NCBI GenBank assembly: GCA_052436255.1
Contig: JBQVNP010000010.1
Location: 14,576-78,575, forward strand
Length of the DNA: 64,000 nucleotides
Reading direction: 5' to 3'
DNA from: Pelomonas sp052436255
GTDB lineage: Bacteria > Pseudomonadota > Gammaproteobacteria > Burkholderiales > Burkholderiaceae_C
Shown: piece by piece, positions 15,770 to 25,400 of the stretch
Layout of the letters: each line of letters opens with the position of its first letter
Position numbering within the stretch: position 1 is the first letter of the stretch
Position numbers and translations under genes: made by a program
Notes under the pieces: model-generated
Seen by the model: the letters and a program-made list of their open reading frames with translations, nothing else
The model's database searches: none
What the model was told of the DNA's origin: nothing

Positions 15770-18700
15770 TCATGACAGCTGAGACCAGACCTTGTCGAGT
15801 CGTTTCACGCTCACCGGCTGCGGTGTGCGCAGTTCCTGGGCGAACAGGCTGACCCGCAATTCCTCCAGCTGCCACCGGAAATCATCCAACCGGGCATCGC
15901 GCACGCCCTTGAGCTCGGCAAGCCGGCGGGTGTAACGCTGTTCCAGCGGCTTGACCTCGCTCATCAGCCTGGTGTCGCGGGCGGGGTCGGCCCGGAGCTT
16001 GTCCAGCCGGGTTGTGATGGCCTTCAGGTAGCGCGGCAGGTGTTGCAGCTGGGACCACGGCGTGTCCAGCGCAAACCGTTTGGGCACCAGGCGCTGCAGC
16101 TGAGCCGTGATGTCGTCACCGACGTCCTTGGCCGGACGCGAGTCTTTGAGCTTGCGCGTCGCCTGGGCCAGTTCCTGCAGCACGGCATGGGCGGCTCGGG
16201 CGACTTCCTGGGCGATGAGGTTGAGCCGGCTTCGGCCTTCCTCGATGCGCTTCCTGAAAGACATCGGGTCGGTCGGCAGCGGGTCGGCCAGGAAAGCGCG
16301 GTCCAGCGCCACGCCGATGATCTGGTCGCGCAGCTCTTCGGCCGTGCCCAGCCCCATGTAGAGCACCGACATGCGCTGCAGGTCGGGGATGTTCTTCTCG
16401 AGGAACTTGAGCGGCTCCTTGAGCTGCAGCGCAATCAGTCGGCGCAGCCCGGCGCGGTGCCGGGCTGCAGCCACCTCGGGCTCGTCGAAGACCTCGATCT
16501 CGACATGGGCCCCCTTGTCGATCAGTGCCGGGAAGCCGATCAGGGTCTGGCCACCCTTCTTCACTTCCAGCAGCTCGGGCAGCTCGCCGAAGGTCCAGTC
16601 GGTGTAGGCCAGGGCGGCGTCGCGCACGGGTGCTGCGGGTGTGACGATCTCGGCGCGGATGCCGCGGCCCTCAACGGGCGCCGGCTTCGGCGCCGCCTCG
16701 GCGGCGGGCAGCTTCAACGCGGCCAGCGCCTGGAATGCCGACCTCGCCTGCCCGCCCAGCTCCGCCTTCAGCGCGGCAAGCTGCCGGCCCTGGCCGAGCT
16801 GGCGGCCATGCTCATCGACGACGCGGAAGTTCATGAACAGATGGGCGGGGAGCTGCTCGAGCTTGAAGTCGTTGCGCTGCACGGCAATCTGGCTGCGGTC
16901 CTTCACGGCCCGCAGCAGCGTGTCCACCAAACCACCCTGGCAAAACGGCTGCAGCTCAATGAACTCGGCGACAAAGTCCGGCAACGGCGTGAGACGCGCG
17001 CGCGGCTTCTGATGCAGACTCTTCAGCAGCGCCGTCACCTTGGCGGCAAGCATGCCGGGCACCAGCCATTCGGCGCGCTCCTCGCTGACCTGGTTGAGCG
17101 CAAAGATCGGCACGGTCACCGTCAGGCCGTCGCGCGCGTCGCCGGGCTGGTGCAGATAGGTCGCCGCGCAGTCCACGCCGCCCAGGCGAATGACCTTGGG
17201 GAAGGCCTCGCTCGTGACGCCCGCGGCCTCGTGGCGCATCAGCTCGTCCTGGCTGAGCTGCAACAGCTTGTCATTGCCCTTGCTGGCCTCGCGCCACCAC
17301 TTCAGCAGCGTCGCGCCGCTGAACACATGGGCGGGCAGCTTGTCGTCGTAGAAGGCGTAGATCAGCTCGTCATCCACCAGCACGTCCTGCCGGCGCGACT
17401 TGTGCTCCAGCGCCTCCACCTTGGCGATCTGGCGGCGGTTGTGGCCGAGGAAGGGCAGCTGCCGCACGAGTTCGTCCGGCAGGTCGTCGTTGACCAGGCC
17501 CTCGCGGATGAAGATCTCGCGCGCGGCCCGCGGGTCCACGCGGCCGAAGTTCACGCGCTTGTTGCTGTAGAGCACGATGCCGTAGAGCGTCGCCCGCTCC
17601 AGCGCCACCACCTCGGCGGCCTTCTTTTCCCAGTGCGGCTCCAGCAGCTGGGTCTTGATCAGGTGGCCGGCGATGGGTGGCAGCCACTGCGGCTCGATGT
17701 TGGCGATGCCGCGGCCGTACAGGCGCGAGGTGTCGACCAGCTCGGCGGCGACGATCCAGCGGCCCGGCTTCTTGGAGAGGTGGGCGCCGGGGTGGCGATA
17801 GAACTTGATGCCGCGTGCGCCGAGATACCAGTCCTCGTCATCGCTCTTCTGCCCGATGTTGCCGAGCAGGCCGGCCAGCATCGACAGGTGCAGCTGCTCG
17901 TAGGTGGCGGGCGTCTGGTTCAGGCGCCAGCCGTGCTCGGTCACGACGGTGAGTAGTTGGGAGTAGACATCGCGCCACTCGCGCACACGGCGCGGGCTGA
18001 TGAAGTTCTCGCGCAGCAGCTGCTCGTGCTTGCGGGCCGACAGCTTGTGCTCGGCGCCTCCACCGCGGCTTTCCTCCAGCCACTTCCACAACTTCAGGTA
18101 GCCGACGAACTCGCTCTTCTCGTCGTCGAACTTCTTGTGCTTTTCGTCGGCGGCCTGCGCCGCCTCCATCGGCCGGTCGCGGACGTCCTGGCCGGTCAGC
18201 GCCGAGGCGATGACCAGCACCTCCGACAGCGCCTCGCGGTTCTTGGCCTCCAGGATCATGCGGCCCACGCGCGGGTCCAGCGGCAGGCGCGACAGCTCCT
18301 TGCCCAGTGGCGTCAGCTCGTTGTTGTCGTCCGTCGCGCCCAGCTCGGCCAGCAGCTGGTAGCCGTCGGCAATCGCCTTCGGGCGAGGCGCCTCCAGGAA
18401 GGGGAAGCGCTCGACCTCGCCCAGGTGCAGCGCCTTCATGCGCAGGATGACGCCCGCCAGGCTGGACCGCAGGATTTCCGGGTCGGTGAACCTGGGCCGC
18501 TCGTTGAACTCCTTCTCGCTGTACAGGCGAATGCAGATGCCGTTGGCGACCCGGCCGCAGCGACCGGCGCGCTGGTTGCTCGCCGCCTGGCTGACCGGCT
18601 CGATCAGCAGCTGCTCCACCTTGTTGCGGTAGCTGTAGCGCTTGACCCGCGCCAGGCCGGGGTCGATGACGTAGCGGATGCCCGGCACCGTGAGCGACGT

Positions 18701-19690
18701 TTCGGCCACATTGGTCGCCAGCACGATGCGACGCTGTCCGTGCGGCTCAAACACGCGGTCCTGCTCGGCCTGCGACAGGCGCGCGAACAGCGGCAGGATC
18801 TCCACACCCGGCGGGTGGTGCTTGCGCAACGCCTCGGCCGCCTCGCGGATCTCGCGCTCGCCGGGCAGGAAGACCAGCACGTCGCCCCCACCCTCGCGCC
18901 ACAGCTCGTCCACCGCGTCAGTGATCGCGTTGTTGACGTCGTACTCTCGGCTCTCCTCGAACGGCCGGTAGCGCTGCTCGACCGGGAACAGCCGCCCCGA
19001 CACCGTCAGCACCGGCGCCGGGCCCTTGCTCGACGCGAAGTGCCTGGCGAACCGGTCCGCGTCGATGGTGGCCGAGGTGACGACGATCTTCAGGTCGGGC
19101 CGGCGCGGCAGCAGCTCGCGCAGATAGCCCAGCAAGAAGTCGATGTTGAGGCTGCGCTCGTGGGCCTCGTCAATGATGATGGTGTCGTAGGCCTTGAGCA
19201 GCGGGTCGCTCTGGGTCTCGGCCAGCAGGATGCCGTCCGTCATCAGCTTGACCGAGGCGTTCTTGGCCAGCCGGTCCTGGAAGCGCACCTTGAAGCCGAC
19301 CACCTCGCCCAGCGGCGTCTTCAGCTCCTCGGCGATGCGCTTGGCCACGCTGCTGGCGGCGATGCGCCGCGGCTGGGTGTGGCCAATCAGGCCGCCGCCG
19401 TTGATGCGCCCGCGGCCCATCGCCAGCACGATCTTGGGCAGCTGCGTCGTCTTGCCTGAGCCGGTCTCGCCGCAGACGATGACCACCTGGTGCTCGGCCA
19501 TCGCCGCGGCGATCTCGTCCCGCCGGGCACTGACCGGAAGGCTTTCAGGGAATGAAATGGAAAGAGCCGGCTGAGGAATTTGTTCGCCCCCACGCCCGTC
19601 TTCCGACGGGCTCCCCCCCGAGGGGGCTGTGCCGCCTTGGGGGCGGCCCGGCGCCGGCGCGCGCCGGCTCTCACTGCGTTCTGAACTCAT
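15770..19690 (-). CDS. hrpA: ATP-dependent RNA helicase HrpA
   Basis: DEAH-box 3' to 5' RNA helicase, linked in other bacteria to mRNA processing and ribosome rescue. From the ATG at 19690 it has 1306 residues, like E. coli HrpA (1300). Seen in order: Walker A GETGSGKTTQ near residue 70, DEAH near 173, SATI, the helicase C motifs with QRAGRCGR, the HA2/OB region, and a long C-terminal DUF3418-type region. Residues about 7-42 are encoded by a palindromic repeat (RRAPAPGRPQGGTAPSGG), so this stretch is probably an insertion and the ancestral start may differ. It is divergent from argA with 39 bp between starts. Confidence 0.95.
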   Translation of the reverse strand: MSSERSESRRAPAPGRPQGGTAPSGGSPSEDGRGGEQIPQPALSISFPESLPVSARRDEIAAAMAEHQVVIVCGETGSGKTTQLPKIVLAMGRGRINGGGLIGHTQPRRIAASSVAKRIAEELKTPLGEVVGFKVRFQDRLAKNASVKLMTDGILLAETQSDPLLKAYDTIIIDEAHERSLNIDFLLGYLRELLPRRPDLKIVVTSATIDADRFARHFASSKGPAPVLTVSGRLFPVEQRYRPFEESREYDVNNAITDAVDELWREGGGDVLVFLPGEREIREAAEALRKHHPPGVEILPLFARLSQAEQDRVFEPHGQRRIVLATNVAETSLTVPGIRYVIDPGLARVKRYSYRNKVEQLLIEPVSQAASNQRAGRCGRVANGICIRLYSEKEFNERPRFTDPEILRSSLAGVILRMKALHLGEVERFPFLEAPRPKAIADGYQLLAELGATDDNNELTPLGKELSRLPLDPRVGRMILEAKNREALSEVLVIASALTGQDVRDRPMEAAQAADEKHKKFDDEKSEFVGYLKLWKWLEESRGGGAEHKLSARKHEQLLRENFISPRRVREWRDVYSQLLTVVTEHGWRLNQTPATYEQLHLSMLAGLLGNIGQKSDDEDWYLGARGIKFYRHPGAHLSKKPGRWIVAAELVDTSRLYGRGIANIEPQWLPPIAGHLIKTQLLEPHWEKKAAEVVALERATLYGIVLYSNKRVNFGRVDPRAAREIFIREGLVNDDLPDELVRQLPFLGHNRRQIAKVEALEHKSRRQDVLVDDELIYAFYDDKLPAHVFSGATLLKWWREASKGNDKLLQLSQDELMRHEAAGVTSEAFPKVIRLGGVDCAATYLHQPGDARDGLTVTVPIFALNQVSEERAEWLVPGMLAAKVTALLKSLHQKPRARLTPLPDFVAEFIELQPFCQGGLVDTLLRAVKDRSQIAVQRNDFKLEQLPAHLFMNFRVVDEHGRQLGQGRQLAALKAELGGQARSAFQALAALKLPAAEAAPKPAPVEGRGIRAEIVTPAAPVRDAALAYTDWTFGELPELLEVKKGGQTLIGFPALIDKGAHVEIEVFDEPEVAAARHRAGLRRLIALQLKEPLKFLEKNIPDLQRMSVLYMGLGTAEELRDQIIGVALDRAFLADPLPTDPMSFRKRIEEGRSRLNLIAQEVARAAHAVLQELAQATRKLKDSRPAKDVGDDITAQLQRLVPKRFALDTPWSQLQHLPRYLKAITTRLDKLRADPARDTRLMSEVKPLEQRYTRRLAELKGVRDARLDDFRWQLEELRVSLFAQELRTPQPVSVKRLDKVWSQLS
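19563..19671. repeat. GC-rich palindromic element inside the 5' coding end of hrpA
   Basis: An element bounded by AGAGCCGG (19563-19570) and CCGGCTCT (19664-19671) contains successive hairpins. GCCCGTC/GACGGGC lies at 19594-19611, a C-run/G-run pair around 19613-19626, GCCGCC/GGCGGC around 19631-19647, and a GCGCC-rich stem around 19650-19668. This build resembles the short palindromic, non-coding repeats scattered in genomes of this bacterial group. Here it is in frame and adds about 36 residues to HrpA. No second copy was found in the window. Confidence 0.65.
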
Positions 19691-19729
19691 TGCCGCCGAT
19701 TGTCCCGCAGCCATGGAGAATCCCGCCCC

Positions 19730-21073
19730 ATGACCGGTCTCGTCTTCCCTCACACCTTCGTGCCCTGGTTCCGCGCCGTGGCACCGTACATCCATGCCTA
19801 CCGTGGCGAGACCTTCGTCGTCGGCATGCCGGGCGAGCTGATTGCGGCGGGCAAGCTGAACGCGTTCGTGCAGGATCTCGCCATCCTGCACGCCATGGGC
19901 ATCAAGATCGTCCTGGTGCACGGCTTCCGCCCCCAGGTCAACGAGCAACTCGCCGCGAAAGGTCAGACGCCGCGCTTCAGCCACGGCCGCCGCATCACTG
20001 ATGCCGTGGCGCTGGACTGCGCGCAGGAGGCCGCCGGCCAGCTGCGTTTCGAGATCGAGGCCGCCTTCAGCCAGGGCCTGCCCAACACGCCCATGGCCAA
20101 CGCCACCGTGCGGGTCGTCTCGGGCAACTTCCTGACCGCACGCCCGGTCGGCATCGTCGACGGCGTGGATTTCGAGCATTCCGGCCTGGTGCGCAAGGTC
20201 GACGGCGCTGCCATCCAGCGCGCCATCGACATCGGCGCCATCGTGCTGCTGTCCCCATTTGGCTTCTCCCCCACCGGCGAGGCCTTCAACCTGTCGATGG
20301 AAGACGTCGCCACGTCAGCCGCCATCGCGATGCAGGCCGACAAGCTGCTCTTCGTCTGCGAAGTGCCTGGCGTGCCCGAGAACCCGGCCGACCCCGACAG
20401 CGCCATCGACACCGAACTGGCCCTGGCGGACGCCGAGCGCATGCTTGCCAGCGCCGGCCCGGCACCCGAACCGACCGACGTCGCCTTCTACCTGCGCCAC
20501 TGCGCCGACGCCTGCCGCGCCGGCGTCGAGCGCTCGCACATCATCCCGTTCGCCGTCGACGGCGCGCTGCTGCAGGAGGTCTACACCCACGACGGCATCG
20601 GCACCATGGTCGTTGACGAGAAGCTGGAGAGTCTGCGCGAGGCCAGCGCCGACGACGTGGCGGGCATCATTCAGCTCATCGAGCCCTTCGAGCGCGACGG
20701 CACGCTGGTCAAACGCAGCCGGACCGAGATCGAGCGCGATGCCGAGCTCTACACGGTCATCGAGCACGACGGCGTCATCTTCGGCTGCGCGGCGCTCTAC
20801 CCTTATGTCGAAGCGCGCACGGCCGAGATGGCCGCGCTGACGGTGTCCGCCGAAGTGCAGGGCCAGGGCGACGGCGACCGGCTGCTGAAAAGAATCGAAC
20901 AGCGCGCCAAGGCCATGGGCCTGGACAGCATCTTCGTGCTCACTACGCGCACCAAGCACTGGTTCATCAAACGCGGTTTCCAGCAGGTCGATCCCGAATG
21001 GCTGCCCGAGGAACGCAAGCGCAAATACAACTGGGACCGGCGTTCGCTGGTGCTGGTCAAGAGATTCAACTAA
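19730..21073 (+). CDS. argA: N-acetylglutamate synthase
   Basis: Makes N-acetylglutamate from glutamate and acetyl-CoA, the first step of arginine biosynthesis. The 447-residue protein combines an N-terminal amino-acid-kinase-like domain (GIKIVLVHGFRPQVNEQL, then GIVDGVDFEHSGLVRKVD) with a C-terminal GNAT acetyltransferase domain. The latter has VSAEVQGQGDGDRLLKRIEQRAK as the acetyl-CoA motif and TRTKHWFIKRGFQ. The start at 19730 (MTGLVFPHTFVPWFR) has GGAG 11 bases upstream and is preferred over the in-frame TTG at 19700. The kinase-like domain normally binds arginine for feedback inhibition. A terminator follows the gene. Confidence 0.96.
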   Translation: MTGLVFPHTFVPWFRAVAPYIHAYRGETFVVGMPGELIAAGKLNAFVQDLAILHAMGIKIVLVHGFRPQVNEQLAAKGQTPRFSHGRRITDAVALDCAQEAAGQLRFEIEAAFSQGLPNTPMANATVRVVSGNFLTARPVGIVDGVDFEHSGLVRKVDGAAIQRAIDIGAIVLLSPFGFSPTGEAFNLSMEDVATSAAIAMQADKLLFVCEVPGVPENPADPDSAIDTELALADAERMLASAGPAPEPTDVAFYLRHCADACRAGVERSHIIPFAVDGALLQEVYTHDGIGTMVVDEKLESLREASADDVAGIIQLIEPFERDGTLVKRSRTEIERDAELYTVIEHDGVIFGCAALYPYVEARTAEMAALTVSAEVQGQGDGDRLLKRIEQRAKAMGLDSIFVLTTRTKHWFIKRGFQQVDPEWLPEERKRKYNWDRRSLVLVKRFN

Positions 21074-21091
21074 GCCCAACCGCTGCGGTCG

Positions 21092-21132
21092 AAACGGCCG
21101 GCGCGCTAAAGTGCCGGCCGTTTTCTCATTTT
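21092..21132 (+). terminator. Rho-independent terminator after argA
   Basis: An 11-bp perfect stem (AAACGGCCGGC at 21092-21102 and GCCGGCCGTTT at 21113-21123) is followed by a T-rich tail. It separates argA from yggX, which has its own ribosome binding site just downstream. Confidence 0.92.
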
Positions 21133-21149
21133 GTGTTCAGGAGTCCGCC

Positions 21150-21428
21150 ATGCCCCGCGTCGTTCAATGCGCCTATCTGAAGAAGGAAGCCGAAGGGCTG
21201 GACTTCCCGCCCTACCCCGCCCACACCGAACTGGGCAGACGAGTCTGGGAAAACGTCAGCAAGGAAGCTTGGGCAGCCTGGATGAAGCACCAGACCATGC
21301 TCGTCAATGAAAACCGACTGAACCTTGCCGACCTGCGCGCCCGCCAATACCTGATGCGCCAGGCTGAACAGTTTTTCTTCGGCACGGGTGCCGAGACGGT
21401 GGCGGGCTACGTCCCGCCAACGAACTGA
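21150..21428 (+). CDS. yggX: YggX-type Fe(II)-trafficking / oxidative damage protection protein
   Basis: A 92-residue cytoplasmic protein that in enterobacteria protects Fe-S clusters from superoxide. The sequence has the invariant start VVQCAYLKKEAEGLDFPPYP with Cys7, then GRRVWENVSKEAWAAWMKHQTMLVNENRLNL, and a C-terminal FFFGTGAE motif. Length is as expected (about 90). A CAGGAG 6 bases before the ATG at 21150 fixes the start. It is transcribed after the argA terminator. A degraded copy of its 3' end lies about 75 bp downstream. Confidence 0.96.
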   Translation: MPRVVQCAYLKKEAEGLDFPPYPAHTELGRRVWENVSKEAWAAWMKHQTMLVNENRLNLADLRARQYLMRQAEQFFFGTGAETVAGYVPPTN

Positions 21429-21487
21429 CTCAGCCGAAAAACTGGCGGATCGCCCGTCTCTGTGCAGCGCAGGCGATGCGATCACGA

Positions 21488-21530
21488 CAGTTTTTCTTTG
21501 GCACGGGGTGCCGAAACGCTGGCCGGCCAC
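21488..21530 (+). pseudogene. Degraded duplicate of the yggX 3' end
   Basis: The stretch starting ACAGTTTTTCTTTGGCACGG matches 21369-21411 inside yggX (ACAGTTTTTCTTCGGCACGG and onward) at most positions. One extra G in the GGCACGGGGTGCC run shifts the frame. Similarity may continue weakly through the old stop region. It looks like a partial tandem duplication that has decayed. It has no start codon or ribosome binding site. Confidence 0.65.
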
Positions 21531-21715
21531 TGGCGCCTTAACTGAGGCGCCGCTATTGTCTTGAGCGCCTGCCGACATATTGAAGAGCGCGCCTCTTGCG
21601 ATAGCGCCTCAAGTAAGACCGTGCCGGCGCAAGTGAATGTGGCAGCTTCAATTCGAAGGCGTGCCAATTTCGCGGCGTTGATTGCAAACCCGTCGTCCAA
21701 TCCCAACGAAAACTC

Positions 21716-21744
21716 TTGCTTGATTCCTTAGCTCGCGATTTAAT
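21716..21744 (+). promoter_or_regulatory. Sigma-70 type promoter for the H-NS-like gene
   Basis: TTGCTT at 21716-21721 and TTTAAT at 21739-21744 are separated by exactly 17 bases. They lie about 100 bases upstream of the ATG at 21847, in the most AT-rich part of the neighbourhood. Confidence 0.55.
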
Positions 21745-21846
21745 TCAGCCGCGGAGATAATCGCCGGGCCCCGCGCCCAGCCCCTCCGAGGCCTCGATGC
21801 TTTCCATCGGGCGTCTCACCGGTCAAATCGCAAGAGGAATAGCAGC

Positions 21847-22143
21847 ATGTCCAATCTCAAGGAACTTCTGGCTCAACGCGCGGCGCTTGATGAGCAAATC
21901 AGCCAAACCAAGGAGCGTGAACGCGGTGAAGCTGTAGCCAAGGTCAAATCCTTGATGAGCGAATATGGCCTGACGGTAGCGGATCTCAGCATGCGCACCC
22001 CCAAGCCGGTCAAGGTCTCCAAGGTCGCCGCCAAATATCGCAACCAGGCCACCGGCGAAACCTGGAGTGGCCGCGGTCTGCAGCCGAAATGGTTGAAGGC
22101 AGCCATCGCAGGCGGCGCCAAGCTGACGGATTTCGCGGTCTAA
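21847..22143 (+). CDS. H-NS family histone-like DNA-binding protein
   Basis: A 98-residue nucleoid protein of the short Burkholderiales/BpH3 type. Residues 1-40 form the coiled-coil oligomerisation helix (LKELLAQRAALDEQISQTKERER). A linker rich in Lys and Pro leads to the C-terminal DNA-binding domain, with the family motif YRNQATGETWSGRGLQPKWL at about 65-84. It would bind AT-rich DNA and silence horizontally acquired genes. AGAGGA upstream of the ATG at 21847 supports the start. The gene has its own promoter and terminator and is therefore a single-gene unit. Confidence 0.95.
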   Translation: MSNLKELLAQRAALDEQISQTKERERGEAVAKVKSLMSEYGLTVADLSMRTPKPVKVSKVAAKYRNQATGETWSGRGLQPKWLKAAIAGGAKLTDFAV

Positions 22144-22451
22144 AGCGGGCCGAGCGACTGACCTCGCCCGTGCCGCATTCAGGTTTAAGCGGGTTCTCGC
22201 GCCCCGGACGCTGAAGGCGCACCACCCTAAGCAGGGGCCATCTTTGGGATGGCCCCTTTCTTTTGCGGCGGACACCGCGCCTAAACTGCGCCATGCCTTT
22301 CGTCACCTTGTTCGAAGCCAAAGCTCGCGGGTTTCTTCGGGGTGCGCTGGCTCATTGCAGAAACGAAATTCCGCCGATGTCGGCCCGCCCTCCTCGCCCG
22401 GCCTGCGCGATCCAGGCCATGTCAGGGTCGACACAGGTATCGGCCTGATCC
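22144..22451. other. Intergenic region with a terminator and otherwise nothing recognised
   Basis: After the H-NS terminator (22233-22264) the remaining 190 bases up to 22451 contain no gene I can support. The open frame at 22263-22448 has no family resemblance, no ribosome binding site and no codon pattern like its neighbours. Confidence 0.6.
22233..22264 (+). terminator. Rho-independent terminator after the H-NS-like gene
   Basis: A perfect 10-bp stem, AGGGGCCATC (22233-22242) with GATGGCCCCT (22248-22257), carries a 5-base loop and a TTCTTTT tail. Confidence 0.92.
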
Positions 22452-25400
22452 ATGGATTTGCATTCCGGCACGCCTGATTCCAACGCCCATGAGCAGGGCG
22501 CGGATCTGAGCGTGCATGCGCCGCCTTCCACGACGCTGCCTCCTGGCCCGCGCCGTATCCATGATCCGCGCGGCTGGCGCTGGCTCCGGCGCGTCGGGCT
22601 GGCCGTCATGTCGGGACTGGGCGGCGGCCTGCTCATCGCCTGGGCTTTGGCCACGGACGCGCTGCCGCCGATGATGCGCCTGCCGCAACCGGCAAACGCA
22701 ATGCCTGCACAGGATCTGCTGATCCCGCTGCTGCTGGCTGCCCTGGGCCTGCTGACGCTATGGCGACTCAGCGCCTGGACGCTGCCGCTCCTGATGGCCG
22801 GTTGGCTGCTTGGTGCCAGCCTGCCGCTGCTCTTGACGCCAACCCACGACCCGGTCGCAGCGCTGGGCTTGCTGATCTCCGCCCCGGTTATGGCCGTGCT
22901 GACGTTGCCATTGCTTGCCGCAGTGCTCAACCGCACGCTGCTGCGCCGCCTGGGGCTCACCGGCCGGCTGACCGGCTGGCGCGAGGTCGGCTTGTTCGGA
23001 TTGCTCGCCGGCGTCGCCGCGCCCTTGCTGGGCGGCCTGCTGACGCTGGGCGCGCAGCTGGCCGCTGGCCTGGCGCTGCCCGAGGCCGTCCCAGCTGCGT
23101 TGGGGCTTGCGGCAGCCTGTGCGCTCGGCCTGGTGAGCGCCGGTACCGCGCTCCAGGCCAGCACGCAAAGGCCGCGTCGCGGCAACCGGTGGTGGGCCCG
23201 CGGCCTCGCCGTGGCCGCTGTCGCCGCGCAGGCGGGCCTGACCTGGCTGCCCGGCGCCACGGCGGTGCTGTTGCTGCCGCACTTGCTGCTCTGCCTGCAC
23301 GCGCTGCAGGCCTCACCACGGGCCAACGCCAGCCTCGGCACCGGCTTGCTGGTCCTGTGGGCCGTGTGCGCACCGCCCACGATGATGGCCTATGCGCTCG
23401 GTGCGACGCTGGCCTGCGTGCCGCTGTTCATCGTCGCGCTCGGCCAGCAGCAGTTGCGCGACCGCGACGGCTGGCGCAGCGCCCTCGACGCCCAGGGCCT
23501 GGCTTTGGCCGAATGGCGGCTGCCCGAGGGTCGGCGCCACGCATCAGCGCGCTGGCTGGCTCTGACGACGCCCATCGACGGCAGCACAAGCGGCAGCGCG
23601 CCGCTGGACTGGCTGCGGCTGGCGCATCCGCGCGACCGTGAGCCCGTGCGCCGTGCGCTGCGCGAGCTGCTGACCGACCGGCACCGCAACCACCTCGGCT
23701 TGTCATTGCGGCTGGCGGCCGACGGTGGTGACTGGCGCTGGCACGAGCTGCAGGCCCACGTACCGCTGCGTGACCGCCAGGGCCGCGCGCGCGGGCTGAT
23801 CGCCACCCTGGCCGACGTCAGCTGGCGCCACACCGCCGAGGAACGCGAGCGCATGTCTGCCACGCTGTTCCAACAGGCCAGCGAGGGCCTGGCCATCGTC
23901 GACATGCAGTGGCGCGTCGTCGAGGTCAACCCGGCCTACTGCGACATCCTGCATGCGCCGCGCGAGGCCCTCATCGGCCGGCTGGCCACGCCGCTGAGCG
24001 CGGCCAACCTGCAGCGCAGCGGCCATGAGCCCACCGCACTGCACGCCGAACTGGGCGCCGGCCGAAGCTGGAGGGGGCAGCTGCAGGCCGAACTGGACGA
24101 CGGCGGCAGCCATGTCTTTGCCGCCAAGCTCAGCCCCGTGCCCGAGCCCGACGGCGTCAGCGCGCGCTGGCGGGTGCTCAGCCTGATCGACCTGGGCGAA
24201 AGCCTGCGTCAGCAAGACCTGCTGCGCCGGCGCCTGCGTTACGACATCGCCACCGGCCTGCCCAACCGCGACGAGTTCATGCGCCTGCTGCAACTCGCCC
24301 TGGTGGCGGCCAATCGCGATGGGTTCAAGCTCGTCGTCGGGGTCATTGACCTGGACGACTTTCGCCATGTCAATGCCGAGCACGGCCAGCTCGTCGCCGA
24401 CGCGGTGCTGCTGCAGCTCAGCGGTCGGCTGCAGGCGACGCTGCGCGGCTCGCGTGGTGCCGCTCCGGATACCGCCGACCAGCTCGCCCGGCTGCATGGC
24501 GACGAATTCGCGGTGCTGATGCGCGCGCAGTCCCCCGAGGAGGCGCAGCGCGGGGCGGACCGCCTGCTGGCGGTACTGTCGACGCCGGTCGCCGTGCGCG
24601 AGAGCCGGGCTGGCACCGGCATGGCGCTGGAAATCGGTGCCAGCATGGGCGCCACGCTCTACCCGCATGACGATGCCGACCCCGAAACCCTGCTGCGCCA
24701 CGCCGGCCACGCGCTCTATCGCGCCAAGCACGCCGGGCGCGGGCGCATACAGTTCCATGACCCGACGCTGGATCAGCGCGACGAAGCCGGCCTGATCGCG
24801 CTGGCCCGCCTGCAACGCGCGCTGGACAGCAATGAGCTGCTGCTGCATTACCAACCGCAGATCGACCTGCGCACCGGTCAGGTCATGGGCGTCGAGGCCT
24901 TGCTGCGCTGGCAGCATCCGGACCGCGGCCTGCTGGCGCCAGCGCATTTCCTGCCGCTGATCGAAACGACCGGCCTGGCCGTCCAGATCGGTGACTGGGT
25001 GATCGAGCAGGCGCTGGCGCAGACGGCGGCCTGGGCGCGCGACGGTGTCAACGGCGGCAAGGGTCTGCAGGTCAGCGTCAATGTCGGCGCCCGCCAGCTC
25101 AGCCGCCACGACTTCCCGCAGCGCCTGCAGGAACTCATCCAGCGCCAGCCGCCGGAAGCGGCCGCGCTGCTGCACCTGGATGTGCTGGAGGCCGATGCCC
25201 TGGCCGAAACGGCTGCCACGCAGGCACTGATCCAACGCTGCCTGGGCCTGGGGATTGGTATTGCGCTGGACGACTTCGGTGCTGGCTATTCGCGGCTGGC
25301 CTCGCTGAAGCGCCTGTCCGTCGACACCTTGAAGCTCGACCGCAGCTATGTGCAGGGCATGCTGGGCGATGCCCAAGACCTGTCGCTGGTCGAGAGCGTC

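Larger units (their letters stand above)
21429..21846. other. Non-coding region between yggX and the H-NS-like gene
   Basis: This 418-bp gap holds a decayed duplicate of the yggX 3' end (about 21488-21530), a GGCGCCT/AGGCGCC hairpin (21532-21551), a more AT-rich stretch (about 21560-21750) and a promoter for the H-NS-like gene. No credible open reading frame is present. Confidence 0.7.
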
